A stretch of 64,000 nucleotides of DNA from Flavobacterium sharifuzzamanii (GTDB lineage Bacteria; Bacteroidota; Bacteroidia; Flavobacteriales; Flavobacteriaceae): assembly GCF_003254585.1 (NCBI RefSeq), contig NZ_QJGZ01000040.1:62001-126000 (forward strand). Reading direction: 5' to 3'. The notes under the pieces were generated by a model that worked only from the letters and a program-made list of their open reading frames with translations, did not search any database and was not told where the DNA came from. Every line of letters starts with the position of its first letter. The first letter of the stretch is position 1. This document shows positions 46,115 to 55,756 of the stretch, piece after piece. The position numbers and the translations under genes were made by a program.

Positions 46115-47281
46115 ATGACCAAAAATCTAAAACGTTATTTCATAAAATCTATTATTGTATTAGCCTTAATTCATTTAGCTTACTTTTTATACGGTTATTT
46201 TACTTTTGAAGGGCTTAAAAATATTGACATCTATACTGAATTTTACCGATTTAAATTTTACGATGACGTTTCGATTTCACACTTTTTCGTAAGCGGATTG
46301 TTTTTACTCGTTTTCTTGATTTTTCTTGTTCGAAATCATTCGAGAGAGAACTACAAAGGTGGCAATCTTTTTAAAGTTGCGGTTTGTCTGCTGCTGATTT
46401 CGTTTTTGACTTTTTCATTTTTCATTAGTTATAGTTTCGGAATGAATGCTAAACTGAAAACGGAATTGTCTGAGAATGATTTTAATAATGACAAAAAACT
46501 GCTGAATGTTTTAAATCCGTTTTTGTATGGATATACTTCTTATAGCTCTGAGAAATTATTCAATTATGAAAACATTTTATACCCAAAACCTTATCCTGTT
46601 ATTAAACAAGAAGATACTATTTCGCCTGGTGAATACGCAATAACAGAAACCAGTTATTATAGTATTGATACCATAAAAGCCCTGACAAATACTTTTGATA
46701 AAACGACTAATAAAGCAGATAGTATTTTTGATATTCTAGGCTTCGATAAAGAAGAACTGCATAAAAGAGTGATCTCAAAAACAGTTATGGGAGATAGCAC
46801 CGAAATTGTTTTCAAGAGTGCTCAAGTGCATCCAGAACATGATAGTAATATTTGTATTTTTCTGGAAAATAAATCTTTATTTAATCCTATTCATGGAGAT
46901 TCTATTGGTGTACAAACCTATCAGGCAGCTGTAGACCGTTATAAATTGCTTTATAATTCTAAGAAAGATTCGCTAACCTATACTTTCCAGAAGTTGGATA
47001 CTATTTTAAGAAAATACGATATAGAAACGAGTCTAGTTCCGAAGCAATTAACTCAAGATGTGTATCATTACAGAGATAACCAAGACGAACCGCTTAACGG
47101 AATTAGAAATACTTTTGATAGAAAAGCTTTAGCAGAAAAATTTAAAACTTTAGATAAGTTATTTTACGAACCTAATTACTTGCATCCAAGTATTATTGCA
47201 ATTTATTTTGCTGTGATTGTTGCGGTTTGGATTGTATTGTTTTTGTTTTATATCCTTTTCAATAAGAAAAAAGTTCAATAA
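46115..47281 (+). CDS. Hypothetical membrane protein with large soluble domain (388 residues)
   Basis: Three membrane segments lie in the first ~115 residues, a polar domain of about 235 residues follows, and a last membrane segment (IIAIYFAVIVAVWIVLFLFY) sits near the C-terminus. The soluble part carries no motif known to me. It is preceded by repeat words ('cttagcatctcagaacc') and has its own start region. The function is unknown. Confidence 0.75.
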   Translation: MTKNLKRYFIKSIIVLALIHLAYFLYGYFTFEGLKNIDIYTEFYRFKFYDDVSISHFFVSGLFLLVFLIFLVRNHSRENYKGGNLFKVAVCLLLISFLTFSFFISYSFGMNAKLKTELSENDFNNDKKLLNVLNPFLYGYTSYSSEKLFNYENILYPKPYPVIKQEDTISPGEYAITETSYYSIDTIKALTNTFDKTTNKADSIFDILGFDKEELHKRVISKTVMGDSTEIVFKSAQVHPEHDSNICIFLENKSLFNPIHGDSIGVQTYQAAVDRYKLLYNSKKDSLTYTFQKLDTILRKYDIETSLVPKQLTQDVYHYRDNQDEPLNGIRNTFDRKALAEKFKTLDKLFYEPNYLHPSIIAIYFAVIVAVWIVLFLFYILFNKKKVQ

Positions 47282-47325
47282 CAATGACAAATTCAAAAAT
47301 CAAAGCATAATTGAAAATTGTTATT

Positions 47326-47360
47326 GGAATTTGGAATTTGGAATTTGGAATTTGGAATTT
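47326..47360. repeat. Tandem 7-mer repeat GGAATTT x5
   Basis: Five perfect head-to-tail copies of GGAATTT lie between two converging genes. Simple-sequence slippage is the likely origin. Confidence 0.9.
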
Positions 47361-47368
47361 GATTTTTA

Positions 47369-47803
47369 CTATACCCTGTGGTAATCTGCTTTCCAGTGTA
47401 CGATTGCTTTTTTGATTGCATCACCGGTCAAGCTGTTTTTTAAAACATCTTCTATAAGCGGAATCAATTCATTGTCGGGTGCAAACCGAAGTGCAAATAT
47501 TTGATCGTCTGTAAGTTTGTATTCAAATTCTTCAAATCTTTTGCCTGTTAAAGTAAAATAACGATAACGCATTTCTAACCGTACAATTCTATTTTGAAGC
47601 GTCAATGCATAGTGCTGGCGCAACATATAAGCCAATACAAAAAGAAAGATAAAGGCAACGCTGATAAATGCCCAGATTAAATGATCTTCTGTTGTAATGC
47701 TCAAATAAATGCTCGCAATCAAGAATAAAATTAAAACAGGATAATATATAAAATGGTGTGGGGTATAAAACCGTATATGATTATAATATGTCTGAATTTT
47801 CAT
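47369..47803 (-). CDS. DUF6526-family membrane protein
   Basis: This 144-residue protein has two membrane segments (about residues 18-35 and 42-62) and a charged cytoplasmic tail (NRIVRLEMRYRYF... LTDDQIFALRFAPDNEL...). This matches the small flavobacterial DUF6526 family by composition. The role is unknown. It converges with the 46115 gene. Confidence 0.75.
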   Translation of the reverse strand: MKIQTYYNHIRFYTPHHFIYYPVLILFLIASIYLSITTEDHLIWAFISVAFIFLFVLAYMLRQHYALTLQNRIVRLEMRYRYFTLTGKRFEEFEYKLTDDQIFALRFAPDNELIPLIEDVLKNSLTGDAIKKAIVHWKADYHRV

Positions 47804-47839
47804 GTTTTTATTTTTTAATGGCAGCCTATAAAAACAAAA

Positions 47840-47868
47840 CTACTCTATATTTCTATAGAGTAGCTTTT
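47840..47868. terminator. Bidirectional terminator-like hairpin
   Basis: CTACTCTATA and TATAGAGTAG form a perfect 10-bp stem with loop TTTC. CTTTTT follows on the plus strand and T-rich sequence on the minus strand. It can end the minus-strand glycosylase transcript. The rest of the gap (to 48103) shows nothing I recognise. Confidence 0.65.
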
Positions 47869-48103
47869 TCCCAAAAATAAACTAACATAACCAATGTTCT
47901 CTTTATAGACTAAACTTTTTACAGTTTGCTTTGTAAATTTTAATAAGAAGAAAGCCTTTTCATTTCGCTAATCAAATCTTCACTATGGCTTATTTTTCTT
48001 TGATGTAAAATTAGATCGAGAGCAGTTGTTTTTTGTTATACTTTAAACGGAAAAAGTTACATGATTCCAATATTTGTATTTTAATTATATAAAATCATAG
48101 TTT

Positions 48104-48589
48104 TTATAATAAGGTTTTAATGATGCTCCATTTGTTTAATTTATCTTGGAAAGTCTTGCCAGCATTGGCAGGGCTAGTTGAAGGAAGTGTAAATGTCTTA
48201 TACTCTTTTTTTAGATGAACATATTTTTTAAAAAATGCAGCTGCTTTTTGTCCGTTAAAAAGAATGCTTTCTATTTGAGGATGAGTTTCTAAGAAATTTT
48301 CAAAATCATTTGCGATTTCATTTTTAATAGCGCTATCCAAGCTTCCAACGCGTTCGCAAAATTGTAAGACATCCCAGAGTGCAATGTTGTTTTTAATTAA
48401 TAAGTTTTTTCGTATTTCATAATCATTGGAAAATTCTTCTCTAAGAATTTGAAACATAAATTTCCAAAAGTTATTTTGGTTATGACCATAATATTGATTT
48501 AGTTCTAAAGATTTTGTTCCTGGCATTGTGCCTAAAATCAGAATTTTGGAAGTTGGAGAACTTATTGGAGCAAATGAAAAACTTTTCAT
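48104..48589 (-). CDS. Hypoxanthine-DNA glycosylase (uracil-DNA glycosylase superfamily)
   Basis: This 161-residue repair enzyme removes deaminated adenine (hypoxanthine) from DNA. ILGTMPGTKSLELNQYYGHNQNNFW is the family N-terminal active-site region, and LPSTSPAN is the C-terminal loop motif. Both belong to the DNA-deoxyinosine glycosylase group of UDG-like proteins. It is a single gene with no clear operon partner. Confidence 0.88.
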   Translation of the reverse strand: MKSFSFAPISSPTSKILILGTMPGTKSLELNQYYGHNQNNFWKFMFQILREEFSNDYEIRKNLLIKNNIALWDVLQFCERVGSLDSAIKNEIANDFENFLETHPQIESILFNGQKAAAFFKKYVHLKKEYKTFTLPSTSPANAGKTFQDKLNKWSIIKTLL

Positions 48590-48760
48590 ATTTATTTTTT
48601 AATGTAATTCTAGTTTATGTTAAAATAAACATTAATAAGGAATTATAAAACAAAACCAAAAAATTATATAACACTTTTGGTCTGTCTTTAAACGAACTTT
48701 GACTTTCAGATTTCTAGAAATAATCTGTTTAGCAAATTATAATTTTAAATCCGGCGAACC

Positions 48761-49786
48761 ATGAAAATAGTTACTATAAATACAGAAAAAACTCAAAATA
48801 TATTTGACGAACTTCAAACTAGTTTTGGCGGAAAAGTGACTTTTGACTTAGACGAGTATTCACTTGAAGTAGAAAATAGTTTTGCCGAAGGTGCAATTAT
48901 TGGAGCTTCTTTTAATGATAATATATCGTATGTTCAGTTTGATATGACATTTTCAATAGATGTTAGATTGGACATTCTAAATGTAAAATCCTCACCAATT
49001 TATTTTGCTTATTGTTCTAAAGGAAATCTTTCGCATAGTTTTGGATTAAATGGAGAAGAGCGAAAACTGAAAACTTTTCAGACTGCCATTGTTACATCAA
49101 AAAACAATGAGGACAATATTTTATTTTTTGAAAAAGGAAAAAAAACAAAACTGACTTTAATTGTTGTCGGAACTCAGATTGATGCTGCAAGTCAGACGCA
49201 TTCTTTAAACCAACAAGTGAAGGATACTTTTTTTGAGAATAATCAGGCTTCAGATTTCTTTTATATCGGATCTTATAATTTGCAGATTGCAGAGAAAATT
49301 GAACAGCTTAATTCGATTACTCAAACCGGAATTGTTAGAAATCTACTGAAAGAAGGAATCATGAGAATTATTCTGGCCATGGAAATCCAACAGCATTCAG
49401 ACGATTTGCATGCTTTTGCAAACGAAGCAAACGGATTGACATTAAGAGAGCTAGAAGAAGTAAAAGATCTTTCGGAATTTATAAAATCAAATCCAGAAGA
49501 AGCTTTTTCAATTAAATCTTTGAGTAAAAAATCAGGTCTTTCTCCAAATAAACTTCAGGAAGGTTTTAAAATGATTCATAATCGAACCGTAAACGATTAT
49601 ATCACACACATGAGAGTTTTAAAAGCAGAAATATTGATTAGAACCTCAGACTTAAATATTTCTGAAATAGTGTATTGCATTGGTTTTACCAGCAGAAGCT
49701 ATTTCTCTAAAATATTCAAACAAAAATTCAACTGCAGCCCAAAAGAATATAAGTTTAATTTGAATTCTCTAGCAATTACTGCGTAA
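48761..49786 (+). CDS. AraC-family transcription regulator
   Basis: In this 341-residue protein, residues ~240-335 form the double HTH of AraC proteins, ending in ISEIVYCIGFTSRSYFSKIF and FNCSPKEYK. The N-terminal ~200 residues are a beta-rich sensing domain without close resemblance to the arabinose cupin. A 12-bp palindrome, ATTTCTAGAAAT (48710-48721), lies 40 bp upstream and may be its own site. Target genes are unknown; no gene cluster is adjacent. Confidence 0.88.
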   Translation: MKIVTINTEKTQNIFDELQTSFGGKVTFDLDEYSLEVENSFAEGAIIGASFNDNISYVQFDMTFSIDVRLDILNVKSSPIYFAYCSKGNLSHSFGLNGEERKLKTFQTAIVTSKNNEDNILFFEKGKKTKLTLIVVGTQIDAASQTHSLNQQVKDTFFENNQASDFFYIGSYNLQIAEKIEQLNSITQTGIVRNLLKEGIMRIILAMEIQQHSDDLHAFANEANGLTLRELEEVKDLSEFIKSNPEEAFSIKSLSKKSGLSPNKLQEGFKMIHNRTVNDYITHMRVLKAEILIRTSDLNISEIVYCIGFTSRSYFSKIFKQKFNCSPKEYKFNLNSLAITA

Positions 49787-49789
49787 TTG

Positions 49790-49960
49790 AGGTGCAAAGG
49801 TGGAGAGTTACAAAGGTGCAAAGGTTTTTTTAGTAAAATAATGTAGTTAGCTATTAAGCAATATATATTTAAAGACTAAGATTCATAAATCTTAGTCTTT
49901 TTTTTGAAGAAAAACTTTGAACCTCTGCATCTTTGAAACTTTGTACAAAAAAAAACTTTT
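49790..49960. repeat. 'gtgcaaagg' repeat with terminator inside
   Basis: The words 'ggtgcaaaggt' and 'ttacaaaggtgcaaagg' are mirrored further on by 'cctctgcatctttgaaactttg'. Between them a perfect terminator (AAGACTAAGATT 49872-49883 with AATCTTAGTCTT 49888-49899, then T run) ends the AraC gene transcript. Confidence 0.8.
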
Positions 49961-49987
49961 GCCAAAAAAGATTTTTCCATACATTTG
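49959..49987 (+). promoter_or_regulatory. Promoter of the MarR-GNAT gene
   Basis: TTG (49959-49961), 18 bp, TACATTTG (49980-49987) matches the Bacteroidota consensus. It lies 30 bp before the ATG. Confidence 0.7.
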
Positions 49988-49988
49988 T

Positions 49989-50012
49989 ATAACTAGTTAT
50001 ATAATTAATTAT
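49989..50012. promoter_or_regulatory. Two adjacent 12-bp palindromes (operator pair)
   Basis: ATAACTAGTTAT (49989-50000) and ATAATTAATTAT (50001-50012) are perfect palindromes that touch each other and share ATAAyTArTTAT. They sit on the transcription start, between the -7 box and the ATG. Autorepression by the MarR domain is inferred. Confidence 0.6.
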
Positions 50013-50017
50013 TTGTT

Positions 50018-50968
50018 ATGGAATTTTTTGATAAAGTTGGAAAATCGGCATTGGGAAGCCGCTTACGTTTAATGACTGCTGTTGTTACTGATGATGCTGC
50101 AAAAATATATGAATTGTATGGAGTTGATTTTGTGCCGAAATGGTTCCCAGTATTTTATACATTGACAGAAGAACGTGAAATTACGATTACTGAAATAGCC
50201 AATGAAATAGGACATTCTCAGCCTTCAGTAAGCAAAATTATTCAGGAAATGATTGCTGCTGGACTAATTGAAGAAAGTGCAAAAACAGAAGATAAAAGAA
50301 AGAATAATGTTGTTCTTACCGAAAAAGGAATTTTGATTTCGAAGAAAATCAAACAGCAGTTGGAAGATATTGATGTTGCAATTGAAGGAATAATTGCTGA
50401 AAGCAAACATAATTTGTGGGCAGCATTGGAAGAATGGGAATTTTTATTGGAGCAAAAATCTTTAATTAAAAGAGTTAGCGAACAAAAGAAAAAAAGGGAA
50501 AGCAAAGATGTAAAAATTGCAGAATATAAAGCAGAATATCAAGAAGCTTTTAGAACATTGAATGTAGAATGGATTTCGACTTATTTTGAAATGGAGGAAG
50601 CCGATTACAAGGCGCTGGACAATCCTGAAGATTATATTTTGAAAAAGGGCGGAAAAATTCTGGTAGCTTTGTATGAAAACGAGCCTGTTGGAGTTTGTGC
50701 TTTAATTAAAATGAATAATTCCGAATATGATTTTGAGATGGCAAAAATGGCCGTTTCTCCAAAAGCACAAGGTAAAAGTATTGGCTGGCTTTTAGGAAAA
50801 GCAATTGCCGAGAAAGCAAAAGAACTCGGTGCCAAGAAAATATATTTAGAAAGTAACACGATCTTAAAACCCGCCATAAATCTATATTATAAATTGGGTT
50901 TCGAAAAAGTTTTTGGTCTCGAAACGCCTTATAAAAGATGTAATATTCAGATGGAGTTAGTGCTTTAG
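50018..50968 (+). CDS. MarR-type regulator fused to GNAT acetyltransferase
   Basis: This 316-residue protein has an N-terminal winged helix (about residues 45-110, ITEIANEIGHSQPSVSKII) with wing KTEDKRKNNVVLT. A helical linker leads to a C-terminal GNAT fold (about 170-316). Its acetyl-CoA loop is QGKSIG, and the end LYYKLGFEKV is typical. Such fusions occur in many bacteria; the substrate and ligand are unknown. Two palindromes at the promoter suggest autoregulation. Confidence 0.88.
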   Translation: MEFFDKVGKSALGSRLRLMTAVVTDDAAKIYELYGVDFVPKWFPVFYTLTEEREITITEIANEIGHSQPSVSKIIQEMIAAGLIEESAKTEDKRKNNVVLTEKGILISKKIKQQLEDIDVAIEGIIAESKHNLWAALEEWEFLLEQKSLIKRVSEQKKKRESKDVKIAEYKAEYQEAFRTLNVEWISTYFEMEEADYKALDNPEDYILKKGGKILVALYENEPVGVCALIKMNNSEYDFEMAKMAVSPKAQGKSIGWLLGKAIAEKAKELGAKKIYLESNTILKPAINLYYKLGFEKVFGLETPYKRCNIQMELVL

Positions 50969-50969
50969 G

Positions 50970-51095
50970 AAAGGTTCAAAGGTTCAGAGGATTAAAGGTG
51001 CAAAGCCTTAAAGTTTATTAGTTTGTAAAGGTTCAAAGAAAATACGACAGAGATTGAAACCTTTGTAACGATGTCCCTTTGAACCTTTGCACCTA
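50970..51095. repeat. 'aaaggttcaaagg' repeat, inverted at both ends
   Basis: AAAGGTTCAAAGG and GGTGCAAAG on the left are mirrored by CCCTTTGAACCTTTGCACC on the right. The element fills the whole gap between converging genes; similar words are at 49790-49960 and 60975-61062. Confidence 0.75.
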
Positions 51096-51098
51096 AAA

Positions 51099-52298
51099 TT
51101 ATCTCCCAAACCTATAATACTCCAAATCTGTATTTTTTTTGTTGTGAAGTGAATCTAGGATAGAATTCATTGCGAGAACGCTGAAGGTAATTCCGTTTCC
51201 TCCGAAGCCTAGAATGTAATGTTCATTTTTCCTAGGATTTGGTTTTCCGAAGTAGGGAAGCCCATCTTTAGTTTCCCCGAAAGTTCCTGCCCAGGAGTAA
51301 TCAATTTTAAAATCTAGATCAGGAAATCGCTTGTAAAATTGTTTTAAAAGATATTGCTCTTTTTTAGGCAGCAATTTATCCCGTTTGTTAGTGTCTTTAA
51401 AATCTTCATCTCCGCCGCCCATTATAATACGATTATCTTCTGTCGTTCTAATGTAATGGTAAGGTGAAGCTGTATCCCAAAATATAGAATGCCTGAAATT
51501 TTCTGGAAGATCAGGCTGACTTTCAGAAGTAATAACGTAAGTGCTTTTTAAATCGACAACTTTCTCTTTTAGCGTTTCTGTGCTTTCGTAACCTGTGCAA
51601 TGAATAATATGATCGGCCGTAATAACATGTTTTGAGCCTGTAGTGGCAATAATTTTACCTTTTTGATGCTGTATGGAAGCAATATTAGTGCGGTCAAAAA
51701 TAGGCATGCCTTTTTCATGGCAATGGAACAGAAGATCGCTTGCCAGTTTGAAAGGATCCATAACTGCTGCGGTTTTAGATTCTATTCCTGCAATGGCATT
51801 CAACCCCATTTTTTGCAATTCTGATCTGCCCAGCCAGCTGATTTCAAAACCATGCTGTTTTCTGGCTTTATACTCATTTTTTAAGTAAGGCACATCCTTC
51901 TTTAGAGTAGTGAAATAAACGCTTTTTTTGAATTCGAAGCCACAATCGCAACCGACTTCATCGATGATACTTCTCAAATCAAAAATGGCTTTTTTTCCAT
52001 TTTGATAACTGTCTACGGCACATCTTGTGCCACGAAGTTTGATGAGCTGATGTAACGGAACATCAATTTCGTACTGCAGTAAAGCTGTACTTCCAGAAGT
52101 GCTTCCGCCACAGACATCGCGACGGTCTACAAGAACAATTTTTTTGCCTTCGTTTAGTAATTTATAAGCGGTTAAAGCGCCCGTAATGCCACCGCCAATT
52201 ATTAAAATATCGGCGGTGATATCGGAATCTATTGAAGGGTAACTTTGTTTTATGGCATTTTTTAGTGGCCAATAGGTTTCGGTAGAGCTCAATTTCAT
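51099..52298 (-). CDS. FAD-dependent oxidoreductase (DAO family)
   Basis: This 399-residue enzyme has the FAD-binding motif ILIIGGGITG near residues 31-40 and GGSTSGSTALLQYEID close to the flavin. LPYFGKP and ILGFGGNGITFSVLA lie at the C-terminus, as in DadA/GlpD-like oxidoreductases. It oxidises an amine, amino acid or similar; the substrate is unknown. Its start overlaps the iron-permease gene by 4 bp, so the two are coupled. Confidence 0.85.
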   Translation of the reverse strand: MKLSSTETYWPLKNAIKQSYPSIDSDITADILIIGGGITGALTAYKLLNEGKKIVLVDRRDVCGGSTSGSTALLQYEIDVPLHQLIKLRGTRCAVDSYQNGKKAIFDLRSIIDEVGCDCGFEFKKSVYFTTLKKDVPYLKNEYKARKQHGFEISWLGRSELQKMGLNAIAGIESKTAAVMDPFKLASDLLFHCHEKGMPIFDRTNIASIQHQKGKIIATTGSKHVITADHIIHCTGYESTETLKEKVVDLKSTYVITSESQPDLPENFRHSIFWDTASPYHYIRTTEDNRIIMGGGDEDFKDTNKRDKLLPKKEQYLLKQFYKRFPDLDFKIDYSWAGTFGETKDGLPYFGKPNPRKNEHYILGFGGNGITFSVLAMNSILDSLHNKKNTDLEYYRFGR

Positions 52299-52810
52299 TT
52301 TTTGGTTATTTTTTTAGAGGTGTTTTTGGTAGTTTTTTTAATGTTATCTGGTTTTGTATTTTTTTCTTTTTTGCGATTATGAAGTTCGTTTGCTTCGGCA
52401 ATTGAATGTGAGGTTCTTATGCTTAGGTCTTTTTTTGCCAATTGACTTAAATGATGATAGTATTTCTGGATAATGATCATTTCTTCTTCGGTCATATTTT
52501 CAATATCAACAAGACTGTTACTAGATAGTTCGTTTGATGCCACGAGTTCGTTTAGTTTTAACTGAATGGCAAGCGAATCTTTATTTTGTGCTTTTTGAAT
52601 TAAAAAAACCATTAAAAAAGTAATAATCGTAGTTCCTGTATTGATGACCAATTGCCAGGTTTCTGAATAATCGAAAATAGGTCCAGAAGCAGCCCAGACC
52701 ACAACAAGAACAAAGGCACCAATAAAGGCAGGAGTGCTTCCTGCAGCTTTTGAAACTTTTGTAGCAAACTTTTCGAATGCACTGCTTTTATGTTGAGATT
52801 TGGAATTCAT
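52295..52810 (-). CDS. Low-affinity iron permease family protein
   Basis: This 171-residue protein has two membrane segments (FIGAFVLVVVWAASGPIF and INTGTTIITFLMVFLIQ) followed by the family helix KAQNKDSLAIQLKLNELV. The C-terminus is rich in Lys and Thr. Bacterial members resemble the yeast Fet4-related family, but their transport role is uncertain. It shares one base with the AsmA gene upstream and overlaps the oxidoreductase gene downstream. Confidence 0.82.
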   Translation of the reverse strand: MNSKSQHKSSAFEKFATKVSKAAGSTPAFIGAFVLVVVWAASGPIFDYSETWQLVINTGTTIITFLMVFLIQKAQNKDSLAIQLKLNELVASNELSSNSLVDIENMTEEEMIIIQKYYHHLSQLAKKDLSIRTSHSIAEANELHNRKKEKNTKPDNIKKTTKNTSKKITKK

Positions 52811-55629
52811 TATTTCTTTGTTTTGGGTTTGCTTACTTTTTCTTCTCGAATAACTTTATTGTTTTTTTGATCATACACAGCAGGATAAATTTCTTGCCCA
52901 GTTTTACTGAATATTTTAATTTTTGGAGCTTCGTGCGTTCCGGTAATTACAATCGGAAAACCAATGATTCCGAAAAGTGGAAGACCTAAACGCATTCTTA
53001 AATCCAAAAGTCCGTCAAAGCTTGTAGTTCCTTTAATGGTTGGCCTAAAACTGGCCACACTAAAGGTAAATGGCTCAATATTTATAAGATTTTTATCTAT
53101 TGTCGATTTAATTTCAATTCCTTTCATATCAGGATTATTCAAACCGCTTTGTCCCGTTTTAGAACTGATTCCGTCAAAAAGTTTCAGTCCTTTAATTTTC
53201 ACATCGCGTAAATTAATTGTCCCTCCACCTTGCATAGATTCATAAATTGGTCCCATATTGCCGTTCAAATCTCCCTTTACTTTGTAATCAACAGAGATTA
53301 TTCCGTGTGCTTTTTCAGCTGCAGAAACCATGTCATGAAACATCGGAATTTCTTTGTAAGCTCTCTGAACATCAAAGTCTTTAGCCGTAAAATGAGCATC
53401 AAAATGTGCCGAGGTTGGGGATTCGTCCTTATACAGCGCATTAACTCCTAAAACACAGTCAATAATACTAAAGGTAATATTTTCTAAGTAAAATCCTTCT
53501 TTTTTTATTCCTATTTTTCCGTTTAATTTGTTAAATATCAATTTATTGTACTCTATTTTGTCTGCATTTGCATTTAGATTGATATTTAAATTTTTCGGAA
53601 TAATAACTACACCACTCATTTTTGGATGATCTTCTTTGGCATATTCCACCTCGATGTTTCGATTGTTGTTTTCGCCTTCTTTAAGCGCCATAAATTCATC
53701 CACATTAATTAATTTTGATTTTAGGTTGAAATTACCGCTCAAAGTTCCTTTTGATTCTAAGAAATAATTGATGGTATTAAGCAAATAACCGTTAATGTCA
53801 AAATCTGATTTTCCGTAAGAAGCATTGAATTTTTCAAACCACATTTTTTCGTTTTGAAAACGGAAATGTCCTTCTTTGATAAAGAAAGCTTTCGGAAACA
53901 ATTCAGATGTTGCTTTTATGTTTTTTAGCAATAAAGTCCCTTTGTTATCCAATTTATTATATTGACCAGTTGTAGCATAACTTTGTTTTCCTTTTAAAGA
54001 AAGATCAGCTTTGGCGTAACCAGTTAAATCCAAACCTTTTTGAGAGAAAACCTGATAGATTTTGCCCACATTTAGCTCGCCTTTAATTTTGGCGTTATAA
54101 GCTAAATCGCTAAAATCGGATAATGTGGCATTGACATAAACAGGGTTTCCTTCAAAAACAAAAGAAGCAGGCGCTACGGCAACAATCAAATCCTGATAAG
54201 TTCCTGCTTTATTTAGCATATTGGCTATAAAAGTGATATTGGTAATAGGATTTGGATAATACTTTGTTTTAAGCCATCCGTCTCGCAAGGAAATACCGCC
54301 AATAGTTTTTGGGAATAATTTTTTAGTGCTAAAAACTCCTCGAGCTTGGATATCGGTTTTCAGAATTCCTTTCAAATCAATATTTTCCAATCCTAAAGCA
54401 GCATCAACAACAGCAAGATCCAAAGCACCTTTCACGCTTGCATTAATCGACATTTCGCCTAGACCTTTGCTGTGCAGATAAGCATTAAAATAATCTTTGT
54501 CGCCCACTTTAAATTTCAATGTTCTCAAATTAACCAGCAATTGTTCGGTGTCCAGAGATGGAAGCATCGCATTCAAATCCATTTTAAAATCGGTTAAAGG
54601 AACGGGAGCATTTTTATAATTTACCGAGCCTTCATTAATTTTTAAATTGAAAGCCAAGTTTGGTTTTTGTTTTTTCGAAACATTATAATCTCCTTTGAAA
54701 GTAAGCAGTAAATCGCTTCTTCCGGAAATTTCAGTTTTTTCAAGCCACGTTAAATATTCGGGAGGCATTACAGAAAGTAAATCTTTAACTGTTGTATTTT
54801 CTGAAGCTGCTTTAATATTGATTTTATATCCGTCTCTTAAAATGGTAAATAAACCTGTAAATTTTAAAGGCAGTTTATTGATGTGAAGCTCATTTTTTTG
54901 GAGAATAAATGAAAGGGCGTGTGTATTGATGCGGGTAATTAAATCGGCACTGACTTTTTTTCGTCTCAAATAGCCTGTTCGATCATAAAAGAAATCAAGA
55001 TTATCAATTTTGGCATCGGTTGCGAGATCAAAAATATCGTCGCTCAGATTTCCTTTTCCGATGTAATTAAAACCTTTTGCATCAACCAAAATCTTTGCAG
55101 AACGGTCGTTATATTTTACATGGCAGTTTTGCAAATCAATGCGTTCCAATCTTATTGCTGTTCCTTCTTCTGGAGCATTCAGATCTTCTTTTTTGTCTCT
55201 GTCTTCTGGGGCAACATAAATATTATAATTGGCCTGACCTTTTTGGTTGACCATTATATTTATTAAAGCATCAGAAACATAAAGTTTATTAATTTTTATT
55301 TCGTTATCAAAAAGTAGCCTTTTGATGTCGATTCCAAAAGCAACCTGATTTGCTTTTATTAAAGTATCATTGTTGAAAGGTTGAGAACCTGTTAAAGACA
55401 AATCGTCTAATGAAACGGTCAATGACGGAAAATGCGTGAAAAACGAAAGTTTAGATTTGGTAAATTCCAATTTGGTGTCCAATCTTTCGTTTGCAATTTT
55501 CTTTACTTCCGAAGCAATTTTTCCAGGAAATAGCAACGGAGTAATAAACAGCAAAAACAAAATCACCACAATCGTAATTCCAGTAATTTTTAAAACTTTT
55601 AAGGCGGTATGTTTGATTGAACTAGGCAT
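52810..55629 (-). CDS. AsmA-like outer-membrane biogenesis protein
   Basis: This 939-residue protein has one N-terminal membrane anchor (ITGITIVVILFLLFITPLLF) and a long periplasmic part. The start shows the AsmA pattern LDTKLEFTKSKLSFFTHFPSLTVSLDDLSLTG. The C-terminus carries GGGTINLRDVKIKGLKLFDG and LRMRLGLPLFGIIGFPIVITG. AsmA-like proteins form long bridges for phospholipid movement to the outer membrane. The neighbouring MCE/Mla-type operon on the same strand agrees with this. Confidence 0.88.
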   Translation of the reverse strand: MPSSIKHTALKVLKITGITIVVILFLLFITPLLFPGKIASEVKKIANERLDTKLEFTKSKLSFFTHFPSLTVSLDDLSLTGSQPFNNDTLIKANQVAFGIDIKRLLFDNEIKINKLYVSDALINIMVNQKGQANYNIYVAPEDRDKKEDLNAPEEGTAIRLERIDLQNCHVKYNDRSAKILVDAKGFNYIGKGNLSDDIFDLATDAKIDNLDFFYDRTGYLRRKKVSADLITRINTHALSFILQKNELHINKLPLKFTGLFTILRDGYKINIKAASENTTVKDLLSVMPPEYLTWLEKTEISGRSDLLLTFKGDYNVSKKQKPNLAFNLKINEGSVNYKNAPVPLTDFKMDLNAMLPSLDTEQLLVNLRTLKFKVGDKDYFNAYLHSKGLGEMSINASVKGALDLAVVDAALGLENIDLKGILKTDIQARGVFSTKKLFPKTIGGISLRDGWLKTKYYPNPITNITFIANMLNKAGTYQDLIVAVAPASFVFEGNPVYVNATLSDFSDLAYNAKIKGELNVGKIYQVFSQKGLDLTGYAKADLSLKGKQSYATTGQYNKLDNKGTLLLKNIKATSELFPKAFFIKEGHFRFQNEKMWFEKFNASYGKSDFDINGYLLNTINYFLESKGTLSGNFNLKSKLINVDEFMALKEGENNNRNIEVEYAKEDHPKMSGVVIIPKNLNINLNANADKIEYNKLIFNKLNGKIGIKKEGFYLENITFSIIDCVLGVNALYKDESPTSAHFDAHFTAKDFDVQRAYKEIPMFHDMVSAAEKAHGIISVDYKVKGDLNGNMGPIYESMQGGGTINLRDVKIKGLKLFDGISSKTGQSGLNNPDMKGIEIKSTIDKNLINIEPFTFSVASFRPTIKGTTSFDGLLDLRMRLGLPLFGIIGFPIVITGTHEAPKIKIFSKTGQEIYPAVYDQKNNKVIREEKVSKPKTKK

Positions 55630-55756
55630 ATAATTTTAATTGTGAATTGTAAATTGTGATATGCTGTATTTGGATTTTTCTTCGTGCCTGTCCTTCGACT
55701 TCGCTCAGGAAGACATAAAATGAGAATTGGAATTTGGCATTTTAAAAATTTGGAAT

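Noticed and set aside
47326..47360. Repeats considered as a CRISPR array (also the other intergenic repeats)
   Set aside because: The units are 7-mers without spacers; the other repeats are inverted pairs, not regularly spaced direct repeats, and no cas genes are present.
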